Below, piece by piece: positions 17,134 through 24,747 of a DNA stretch of 52,615 nucleotides. The position numbers and the translations under genes were made by a program. The notes beneath the pieces are model-generated. The model made no database searches. It was not told the DNA's origin and was given only the letters and a program-made list of their open reading frames with translations. Where the stretch lies: contig JALTKS010000077.1 of NCBI GenBank assembly GCA_027006175.1, forward strand, positions 1 to 52,615, in the 5' to 3' direction. Positions within the stretch are counted from its first letter, which is position 1. The number at the start of each line of letters is the position of its first letter. This stretch comes from Gammaproteobacteria bacterium. Its GTDB lineage: Bacteria; Pseudomonadota; Gammaproteobacteria; AKS1.

Positions 17134-19248
17134 CTATTTTCCATCACAGACATTTTCGTCATTATTATTAATGAAAGGGTTTTGTGGGCATTGAATATAA
17201 CGTAATGGCTGACCGGCAAACGCAGGCGGTGTTATGTTATCTGCTCTAATGGCTGTTGGCGCATTGCCAATAATCATGTCACCAGCATCACCAATGCCAT
17301 CACCACCTAAGGCCAAACTGGCGCGGTAGGTACCAAGGAAGGAAATCATATCATCTTGATCAACGCCATCGCCGGAAACACCGATACCGCCAATAAGCAC
17401 ACCATTACGATAAATTGGTACAGAACCAGGGAAAATCTGAATACCATTTGACAAGCGGGCTGTGCTAACACAGTTAGTGGCATTAACGCCGCCAGCTAAA
17501 TGATTGACTAGTCCATTTAACACCAGATCCAATTGCATACCATTGGAGAAGGGGCTCCATGAGTTCGATGCAGGTGTTGTTACAAAGGGTTTACTAAAAG
17601 GTCCGTTATTGGGGAGTGCTACAAGGTCATTGCCATCAGGGTAGAATGGACGAGATAAATTCCCGCCTGATCGATCAGCAAAAGCAGTGCCATTGGCTAA
17701 GGCTGCATCCGTTCCAAGAAATGCTCTAACACCTTTACCACTTGCGACTGAACCGACATAGTCGGCAGAAAAATCTACGACAGTTGTTGATGCTGTGCCA
17801 TTCGCATTAAGGTAGGTTACATCGTTTTCAGCAGATAAAACTGTTCCGGCATCAGTACTCGAGAAGAATGTTGCAGTGCGCGCTTTTTGTAATGAAACAT
17901 CAGTACCAAATAGCGGTGCATCACGCGTTCTTGCGATACCTAAGATATTACCTGCTGTATCAACAACTGAGATTGTTACACGTGCCTGACTATCAAGTGG
18001 ACGGCGAATTTGTGCACGCGCTTCATTGGCAACGCCAAGTGCACTGCGGAGTATTTGTGTAACATCTGCTGCGGTGAGTTCGTTACCGCCGACCGCAACA
18101 ACCGCGTCGCGGGGTGCATAGCGATTATTGCCTGCACCGTCGGTGAGTACAAATGCATCTAAACCAGGAAACAGGGTCGCATCAATGACGTCAGCATCTT
18201 CTATCCCGGAATTAGGCATACCAAAAGTAGAACCGTTAAGAAGCCCGTTTGCAGCAATAAAATAATTTCGTACAGCGATTGGTGTCGCCGGTGTGACTGG
18301 ATCGGCGCGATTATCATCAATAAGGTTTCCTAAAACGCCGTTGATAGTAGCAAAAGCAGGCGCGTTAGCTGGATTACTTAGCAGGTCACCGCTGTCAACA
18401 TCGGAGTAACGTAAGCTACGTCCATCGACAGTGATTCGGTTAGCCTGCCGATCAACAGGGGGAGCATAGCCAAATTGACCGGCAATAGCGATGAGCTCGT
18501 CAACACTATTATCATTATCAAGAATGTTTCTGTCTAAACCGTAAACACCATCGGCAATAACACCAATACCGCCAACAGGATGGCCATTTTTATAAAGCGG
18601 GAAGCCACCAGGATCAGCAGATAAACCGAGCGGTGAACGTTGAGGTCCAATCCCGATACCGGCACTGCTTGCTGCGTTATTTGCATCGGTAACCAAATCA
18701 CTACACGGTAATTGACTAAACTGTACCCCAAATAGTGGGCCGCCCGGTAGACCGGTTTCATGTGGGCTAAAATGTTCTTGAATGATATGACTTGCTGTGC
18801 GGGTACTAAAGGCGTTGCCTTCTGATGCAAGGTATGAACCTGTGACCGCCTTGGCGATGGCAGCAAGGTCGCTCGGTAAAATAGCCAGGTTTTCAAGCCC
18901 TGAAACGCTAGGCGTATCGACCAAGGTTGAACGAATAGTAAACGTTGTTGCCGCACCGTTCATTTGAAATAGCCCAAGGACATTACCAACGCGATCAGTG
19001 ACAGCAATGGTTGCATTTACGCCACGCATTTGTGCTTCTTGTACTGCACGAGAAATAACAGTGCCAACATCGGTAGCAGTAAGAAACGCAGGACTGTTTG
19101 TAGCACAAAAACCGGTACACCCAGAATCAAAGTTACTTCCTTGTGCTGCAGCATTGCCCTTGCTTCCACCACCACCGCCACCACAGGCTGTGATGAGAGT
19201 CAGGCTAGCTAGCAGCGCGATGCTGCGTGTAAATTTTGCTACGTTCAC
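17134..19248 (-). CDS. Lipoprotein with two HbpS/GlcG-type heme-binding domains
   Basis: 704 residues. The N terminus is a lipoprotein signal with lipobox LITAC (Cys22) followed by a glycine run. Two copies of the HbpS/GlcG (DUF336) fold are visible, opening with LTATDVGTVISRAVQEA and LTAADVTQILRSALGVA; both have the later IPIYRNG-like and GGIGV segments (PLYKNGHPVGGIGV, PIYRNGVLIGGIGV). HbpS members bind heme or iron at their surface. Between barrel and FHA-cytochrome genes, it could be an outer-membrane heme or redox partner. No CXXCH is present. There is a 29-base gap to the upstream gene. Confidence 0.8.
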   Translation of the reverse strand: MNVAKFTRSIALLASLTLITACGGGGGGSKGNAAAQGSNFDSGCTGFCATNSPAFLTATDVGTVISRAVQEAQMRGVNATIAVTDRVGNVLGLFQMNGAATTFTIRSTLVDTPSVSGLENLAILPSDLAAIAKAVTGSYLASEGNAFSTRTASHIIQEHFSPHETGLPGGPLFGVQFSQLPCSDLVTDANNAASSAGIGIGPQRSPLGLSADPGGFPLYKNGHPVGGIGVIADGVYGLDRNILDNDNSVDELIAIAGQFGYAPPVDRQANRITVDGRSLRYSDVDSGDLLSNPANAPAFATINGVLGNLIDDNRADPVTPATPIAVRNYFIAANGLLNGSTFGMPNSGIEDADVIDATLFPGLDAFVLTDGAGNNRYAPRDAVVAVGGNELTAADVTQILRSALGVANEARAQIRRPLDSQARVTISVVDTAGNILGIARTRDAPLFGTDVSLQKARTATFFSSTDAGTVLSAENDVTYLNANGTASTTVVDFSADYVGSVASGKGVRAFLGTDAALANGTAFADRSGGNLSRPFYPDGNDLVALPNNGPFSKPFVTTPASNSWSPFSNGMQLDLVLNGLVNHLAGGVNATNCVSTARLSNGIQIFPGSVPIYRNGVLIGGIGVSGDGVDQDDMISFLGTYRASLALGGDGIGDAGDMIIGNAPTAIRADNITPPAFAGQPLRYIQCPQNPFINNNDENVCDGK

Positions 19249-19278
19249 GGGTACTTTCCTCTGATAAATCTTTTGTTA

Positions 19279-21012
19279 TTACTTACTCGGTTTTTCCATG
19301 CGTGCCGCTGTTGCCGATCGTTCATTTCTTGCTGGCATGCCTTTGCGATCACCTAACAGGAAGTCATCAGCGATATGGAAACCATGGCAATCAACACAGG
19401 TTGATTCAACTTTATTATGTACTTCACTGGTGCCGGCATGACATTGCTGGCAATTATCAATCGCAGGAATTAATACATCACCACTGTCTTCTGATTTAGA
19501 TGCATCATGACAATCTGTACATTCCATCGTTTTATGTTTGTTGTGCACAAAGCGTGATTTTGGCAACCATGTATCGGCAATACGCACAGGGGCAATTTCC
19601 CATTTAGGTGAATCACCGTCTTTTACTTTTGTGACATCATGACAGGTTGCACAAACACGATCTTCAAACAGGTCTTCGCCAACACTCATGGCTTTTTGTT
19701 TTGCCCACAGGAAGGCATCTTTGCGTTCACGAGGTGTTACTCGTTGACCAGGACGACGACGATTACGGACAACAGCAGGCGCATCAATGTCATCGTAGCC
19801 ACCTTTAAGAGCCACGTTGCCATAGTATTCAGTCAAGGTATAAAGAATATGTTCAAGGTTGCCATGTGGAACGACGCGTTGTGGCACATCTTCTTCAAAT
19901 TCGAGACGGTGACACTGTGCACAATGGTCTTTCATGTTAATGGGTTTCATGCCGATGCCACCAGGCTCAGGTTGGTGACAGTCAGCACAAACCATCACTT
20001 GATTGCCATTAGGTGAATCAAGACCTTCAGGATCCAGATGGGTATCATGCGGGAATTTCAAGTTAGATGTTTCTACCGGTTTGTCTTTTAACGCATCACG
20101 TTCAGATGTGAATTTTTTGGCAGCGGCATCATAACGGAACATAGTGGCGCTAAAGTCTGGATGGTTTTTACCAAAGTCTTGTACATTCTTTAAATCAGTA
20201 CCGGTTTTTTCATCCAGATCTTTATGGCAATCACCACAAAGCCCTTCATCACGGCGAACCAGACCATCACGACCATTGTGTTCTTTATGACAGGTTGCAC
20301 AGCGTGTTTCATTCAGTCCGGACAGTTCAAAGAACAAGGGATCGGCATGAGTATGTGTTTCCGTGTGACATGTCACACAAGCCACATCACGCACAGTGGT
20401 AAAGGCTTCCTGGTGACATGCTTTACAGTCATTGGCGAAGAAAGTGTGCGCAGATTCGAACTCACCGGTTTTCCAGGCGATGTCAGCGGTAATCGGTGCG
20501 TCTTTAAACATATCGCGCACGTCATCAGAGAAGAATGCAGCAATCGGTAAAGCAAGGAATAGTGCAGCGATAACTGTAAAGAACACCCAGGACCAACGGC
20601 GACGACTAAAGCCTGTTGCAGCAAGCGTAGTAACCGAACGCTGTTTTAATTTTTCCAGATCATCACCAAGTTGACGAACTAGCTCAACAGTAATGTCGAG
20701 ATCTTTGCCTTCGTCAGCAGACACTATTTTTATATCGTAAGGACCAACAGCAATGATGTCACCGCCATTAAGACGGGTACTTTGTATGATGTTGTTATTA
20801 ACACGAATATCAGAGCCGGATTCCGCTTCGATGTAATAACGTCCCTGGCGGTCATGGATAGTTGCATGATGTAATGAGGTACGGAAATCAGACAAGTAGA
20901 GTTCATTGTCGGTGCTGCGACCGATACGAATACTCGAACCTGAGATAACGTCATCTTTATGGGTGACGCCACCGCGGGACTTACGTGTTAGAAAACTGAC
21001 ATTACACTGCAT
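19279..21012 (-). CDS. FHA-domain, membrane-anchored ten-heme cytochrome
   Basis: 577 residues. Residues about 20-100 are an FHA phosphothreonine-binding domain (SIRIGRSTDNELYLSDF, with Ser46 and His49 in the usual places). One transmembrane helix lies at about 141-161, and the rest is periplasmic with ten CXXCH sites: CKACH, CVTCH, CATCH, CGDCH, CADCH, CAQCH, CATCH, CTDCH, CQQCH and CVDCH. There is no cleavable signal; the FHA part should stay in the cytoplasm. Position after the di-heme b gene (9-base gap) suggests that it takes electrons from that protein at the periplasmic face, like CymA or NapC but unrelated in layout. The fusion of a signalling domain with a multiheme wire is unusual. 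Confidence 0.88.
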   Translation of the reverse strand: MQCNVSFLTRKSRGGVTHKDDVISGSSIRIGRSTDNELYLSDFRTSLHHATIHDRQGRYYIEAESGSDIRVNNNIIQSTRLNGGDIIAVGPYDIKIVSADEGKDLDITVELVRQLGDDLEKLKQRSVTTLAATGFSRRRWSWVFFTVIAALFLALPIAAFFSDDVRDMFKDAPITADIAWKTGEFESAHTFFANDCKACHQEAFTTVRDVACVTCHTETHTHADPLFFELSGLNETRCATCHKEHNGRDGLVRRDEGLCGDCHKDLDEKTGTDLKNVQDFGKNHPDFSATMFRYDAAAKKFTSERDALKDKPVETSNLKFPHDTHLDPEGLDSPNGNQVMVCADCHQPEPGGIGMKPINMKDHCAQCHRLEFEEDVPQRVVPHGNLEHILYTLTEYYGNVALKGGYDDIDAPAVVRNRRRPGQRVTPRERKDAFLWAKQKAMSVGEDLFEDRVCATCHDVTKVKDGDSPKWEIAPVRIADTWLPKSRFVHNKHKTMECTDCHDASKSEDSGDVLIPAIDNCQQCHAGTSEVHNKVESTCVDCHGFHIADDFLLGDRKGMPARNERSATAARMEKPSK

Positions 21013-21021
21013 GACTAAGGC

Positions 21022-21861
21022 CTACCAATAAAAGAAGATTGAAACGACGTGTGCTATCAGTGCAGCAAGTAAAGCGAACGATAGTGGTACATGGAAGTAA
21101 AGCCAGATATCCATCATTGCTTTGTATTGCACATCGCGGCAAGCACGTTGAACGAGTTCACATTTTTTACCAAGTAAGGTGATGAGGCGACTGCCATCGT
21201 CTGCCATTTCTTTTGGTAATGATTTGTTAAGTTCGCTGACTTTATTAAAAGCAGATTGAGTAGCGCAGTGCTTGGGTCTGCCTGATAATTGCTGACGAAC
21301 CGAACCACCAATGGTGGTTTTTTCACTCGACTCTAAAATACATTTACTAATTTCATCAGTTAGTTTAGCGGCTGTTTCACGGCATTCACGATCAAGCTCT
21401 GACATTTCAATCATCATTAACTCAAGTGTATTGCCGCGACGATTTTTCGTCATTAACTCGGGGTAACGCAGGTAAGCATAAACACCAAAGATGCCACTGA
21501 TGATAACAATGAACATTAATACGTAGGCAAGGGTATGAAGATTCCAGCCAACCTGAAAACCGGCGTGCAGTGTTGCAATAACAATCAGGGCCAAACCAAG
21601 GTAAACGTGAGCGGATAACCAGCCTTCAACTTTACCCATAGACGATTTGTATGAGCGCTTGCGCATGCCAAACCACATTAATAATAAAATCAGGAAAGCG
21701 CCAAGACCACCCAGGGTATAACCTAACCAGGTGCCACCGTTAGGGCCATCAACAGGTGCGTGGATGGCATAAGCAACCACCGACGCAATGATTAACAACA
21801 TACTTAATTTTAAGTAACGATAACCACTGTAAACAAAAAGTGACTGATGCATCATTGCCAA
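21022..21861 (-). CDS. Di-heme b-type transmembrane cytochrome (ferric-reductase-like)
   Basis: 279 residues with about five membrane helices. Two helices each carry a pair of histidines exactly 13 residues apart: H-VYLGLALIVIATL-H and H-VPLSFALLAALIA-H. Two H-x13-H helices are the heme-binding pattern of cytochrome b and of the ferric reductase/NOX superfamily, implying two stacked hemes spanning the membrane. A soluble insert of about 100 residues with five cysteines separates the two helices. It lies 6 bases after the reductase gene and 9 before the FHA cytochrome gene, as expected for a protein that moves electrons across the inner membrane between them. Confidence 0.8.
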   Translation of the reverse strand: MAMMHQSLFVYSGYRYLKLSMLLIIASVVAYAIHAPVDGPNGGTWLGYTLGGLGAFLILLLMWFGMRKRSYKSSMGKVEGWLSAHVYLGLALIVIATLHAGFQVGWNLHTLAYVLMFIVIISGIFGVYAYLRYPELMTKNRRGNTLELMMIEMSELDRECRETAAKLTDEISKCILESSEKTTIGGSVRQQLSGRPKHCATQSAFNKVSELNKSLPKEMADDGSRLITLLGKKCELVQRACRDVQYKAMMDIWLYFHVPLSFALLAALIAHVVSIFFYW

Positions 21862-21867
21862 AGTGTC

Positions 21868-24300
21868 CTAATAATTTTCAAGGTTAGTAACAGACATAAA
21901 TTCGCTTGGATTAACACGAATTGCAGCACCTGTTGGACAGGCTCTTACGCAAGAAGGGCCGCCTGGCATGTCTTTACACATGTCACATTTTACGGCCATT
22001 TTCTTCGCATCTGGATCTTGTTTCGCTTTTTTGAGGTTACTCGTGCCTGGTGCCAAACCTGCACCGGTTAACAACCAGGAAACCAGACTGGTTTTGTGTT
22101 TCTTTGATACCATTGCCATTTGAATAACGCCGTAAGGGCAATTACGTTGGCAGTTGCCACAACCAATACAGTTACTGGCAATATAAACTTCGCCATTTTC
22201 TGCTCGGCGAATAGCATCGGGTGGACAATCTTGCATACAGTGTGGATGTTCACAGTGGCGACAAGACGTAGGAACATGGATAGACGCAAAGGTAGGTCCT
22301 GCTTCACGGTCGAGTCGAGATGTACCGTAATGTGTTTCGGCACAGGCTTTTTCGCAATTATCACAACGAACACAAAGAGATTCATCGATTAATAATACGT
22401 CAGTTGCTTCACCAAGCCCTTGTTCAACGAGGAAGCTGATAATCGTGCCTGAATCTGTATTGTCTTCCATTTGCACGTTAACTTGTTTACGACTATCGAT
22501 TACTTCTTGCACGCGTTTGCGAACATCTTCATCTTCGTCAGCAAGTTTGCGGAAGGCATCGCCATCAAGGCAAATAGTTTCGGTGGCCACTGCAGCGCGA
22601 ATGGTGGCGGAGCGATGGCTATCACCGAACAAAGCCATTTCACCTACATAGTTACCCGCAGGTAAATATGAAAGAACAACTTCTTTGCCACCGACTGTTT
22701 TAGAAACAGTTAGTGAGCCGACACGCACCAGATGCAGTGAATCGCCTTCATCGCCTTCACGGAAGAGGACTTCACCTGCTTTAAATGATTTTAGCGTTGC
22801 CGTTTTAATAACAGACTGGAGTTTTTCTACGGGCGTGTTTGGTGCAATCTTCGCTTGTAATGCACGCATTAAGAAGGCTTCATCAATGACTCGTTTAACC
22901 GATTCAACCGAGCTAATGGTTTTGTTCATGGAGCGTCGTGGTGTTTCGATTAACACACAGTTTTTGCCAGCAAGAATAGTCGCTGAACGGCGATGCCCTG
23001 AGATCAAACTCATTTCACCAAAGAATGCGCCTTTACTTAAAGAAATACGTTGGCTTGGGTCTTTAGGATTAATTTGTACCTGTACTTCACCACTAACAAT
23101 TGAATAGAAGGTATTGGTGAAATCATTGCGCTCAAAAATAATGTCACCTTCAGCTGGCGTGCGCATATCACTGTCGATCATGAACTCGCGAAGTTGCAAG
23201 GTTGTTAAACCGGATAGCAATGGTACGTTAGTCGTGATCATTTTGAGCACATCACTAACGGACATGTTGTTGTTACGTGCACTGAACTTACGGAATTTTT
23301 CTTTTAGTAATGGTTCGTCAGCAGGTTCAACATCATTGCCTTCGATGAACTCAATGACTTCGTAGCCCTGGTTCATGGCGGATTTAATCAGTGGGTAACC
23401 GGCCAAGGCACCAACAATATATAAACCAGATACATTTGATTCGTATTGGTTGGTTAATGCAGGGACGGCCGCTGGATCGTCACTTGGAAATTCAATCCCA
23501 CAAGATTGTACAAAGCGTCGTGGTGCAATGGCGCCAAGACGCGCAATAATGCGATGACAGTTAACTTCTGCTTCACCGTTTTTAGTGGCTAGAACAATCT
23601 TACCCACTTCACCTGAACCCAGAGGCGTATCAAATTGCTCTACACGAACGGTGTTTGAATTGTAATAAGGCTCGATAACATTGGTTTCGATGGCTTTGTT
23701 AATGCCATCTTCGTTACCTTGTTTGGCGCGTGAAAATTCATCTTTACGGTTAACAATAATAACCGTGTTTTGTTTCGTCAGGGCAAGGGCATTTTCAATG
23801 GCAGCATCACCGGCACCAATGACAACAATCGTTTCATCAGCGTATTCATCCGGATCATCAAGTTGGTATTGCACCATATCGAGGTCTTCACCTTCGACAC
23901 CTAATTTGCGTAAGTTGCCTTGCAGGCCGATGCCCATGACAACAAATTCAGCGGTGATGGTTTCACCCGATTTGGTTTTAATGGTGAAATCACCTTTAGA
24001 ACCGCTAATTTCAGTGACTTCACAGTTGTACTTTACGTTAGTGTTATGAGCAGCAACTTGTGTGTTCCATACCTCGAGAATGTGCTCACGCGTGCCGGCT
24101 GCAAAATCGAGAGGGCTTCGTAAAGGCAAGACTTGAGGCTCATCCATCACATGCTTGCCTTTCTGATACTTATAAATGGTATCTGAAAGATGATCAGTAC
24201 TTTCTAGTAGCACGTGTGAAATGCCTAATTCCGCAGCATGAGCGGCGGCACTCATGCCACCAGGTCCGGAACCGACGATGGCGATTTTGAAATCAGCCAT
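21868..24300 (-). CDS. FAD/NAD(P) oxidoreductase with two cNMP-binding domains and a four-cluster ferredoxin domain
   Basis: 810 residues. Residues 1-330 are a thioredoxin-reductase-like flavoprotein with FAD motif GSGPGGM (10-16) and NAD(P) motif IGAGDAA (161-167); there is no redox CXXC, so it resembles ferredoxin reductases rather than true thioredoxin reductase. Two cyclic-nucleotide-binding domains follow (about 365-470 and 490-595), each with an intact phosphate cassette (FGEMSLISGHRRSAT and VGEMALFGDSHRSAT). The C terminus has four 4Fe-4S Cys groups: CDNCEKAC, CRHCEHPHCMQDC, CIGCGNCQRNC and CDMCKDMPGGPSCVRAC. It is cytoplasmic, with a strong Shine-Dalgarno sequence GGGGGAG before the ATG. 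As first gene of the operon it would feed electrons from NAD(P)H to the membrane cytochrome. Confidence 0.88.
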   Translation of the reverse strand: MADFKIAIVGSGPGGMSAAAHAAELGISHVLLESTDHLSDTIYKYQKGKHVMDEPQVLPLRSPLDFAAGTREHILEVWNTQVAAHNTNVKYNCEVTEISGSKGDFTIKTKSGETITAEFVVMGIGLQGNLRKLGVEGEDLDMVQYQLDDPDEYADETIVVIGAGDAAIENALALTKQNTVIIVNRKDEFSRAKQGNEDGINKAIETNVIEPYYNSNTVRVEQFDTPLGSGEVGKIVLATKNGEAEVNCHRIIARLGAIAPRRFVQSCGIEFPSDDPAAVPALTNQYESNVSGLYIVGALAGYPLIKSAMNQGYEVIEFIEGNDVEPADEPLLKEKFRKFSARNNNMSVSDVLKMITTNVPLLSGLTTLQLREFMIDSDMRTPAEGDIIFERNDFTNTFYSIVSGEVQVQINPKDPSQRISLSKGAFFGEMSLISGHRRSATILAGKNCVLIETPRRSMNKTISSVESVKRVIDEAFLMRALQAKIAPNTPVEKLQSVIKTATLKSFKAGEVLFREGDEGDSLHLVRVGSLTVSKTVGGKEVVLSYLPAGNYVGEMALFGDSHRSATIRAAVATETICLDGDAFRKLADEDEDVRKRVQEVIDSRKQVNVQMEDNTDSGTIISFLVEQGLGEATDVLLIDESLCVRCDNCEKACAETHYGTSRLDREAGPTFASIHVPTSCRHCEHPHCMQDCPPDAIRRAENGEVYIASNCIGCGNCQRNCPYGVIQMAMVSKKHKTSLVSWLLTGAGLAPGTSNLKKAKQDPDAKKMAVKCDMCKDMPGGPSCVRACPTGAAIRVNPSEFMSVTNLENY

Positions 24301-24318
24301 TTACTCCCCCTAAAAATA

Positions 24319-24334
24319 AACTACTTAAGTAGTT
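24319..24334. promoter_or_regulatory. Perfect 16-bp palindrome before the reductase gene
   Basis: AACTACTTAAGTAGTT is fully self-complementary and ends 18 bases before the reductase ATG, just upstream of its Shine-Dalgarno sequence. It could be an operator for a dimeric repressor or a 5'-leader hairpin affecting translation of the first gene. Confidence 0.5.
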
Positions 24335-24418
24335 AGATAGACACTATTTCCAGGAATATCGTTGTTCATCAATGTGTTGAACATGATGAAAGAACCACTC
24401 CCTGGGTCTGGGCAGCCG

Positions 24419-24438
24419 TGCTCGATTATTATTGAGCA
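24419..24438. promoter_or_regulatory. Imperfect 20-bp dyad TGCTC-N10-GAGCA
   Basis: TGCTCGATTATTATTGAGCA matches its reverse complement at 8 of 10 half-site positions. It lies about 120 bases upstream of the reductase gene and 310 upstream of ccmF, a plausible position for a regulator serving both directions. Confidence 0.3.
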
Positions 24439-24747
24439 TTCTTATATGACTGAACCAGATGAATTATTTATTTTTCTTCCATGCGAAATTAAGCGCAGGG
24501 TTGAGTACAGTACCGCAGCTTTAGTTATCGATCAATGCACATTAGGCTAGGATTCGATATTACTAAAATTTCTTACGTGTGGAATACAGAAAAAGGCATT
24601 AGACTGCTGAAGCTTAAAAAATACCGAATGCGTAATTCCTGCATGTAATGTAGGTGAAATAGCCGCGAATGACAAGCGTAATTCTTGTACAATGAGGGGC
24701 GAAAAAATATTTTTTATATATAAAACAATAAGTTAATAAAATAAGGG

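Larger units (their letters stand above)
24301..24747. other. Divergent regulatory region between the electron-transfer operon and ccmF
   Basis: 447 bases between two divergent operons, both concerned with c-type cytochromes. It holds a perfect 16-bp palindrome (24319-24334), an imperfect 20-bp dyad (24419-24438) and a 7-bp inverted repeat TTCATCA/TGATGAA (24365-24371 and 24384-24390). I found no convincing sigma70 pair or FNR box on either strand. A 62-codon frame at 24362-24550 lacks a good ribosome site and was not called. Confidence 0.5.

Noticed and set aside
24362-24550. 62-codon plus-strand frame in the divergent control region
   Set aside because: No good ribosome site, no recognisable similarity, and it overlaps the dyad elements; chance frame more likely.
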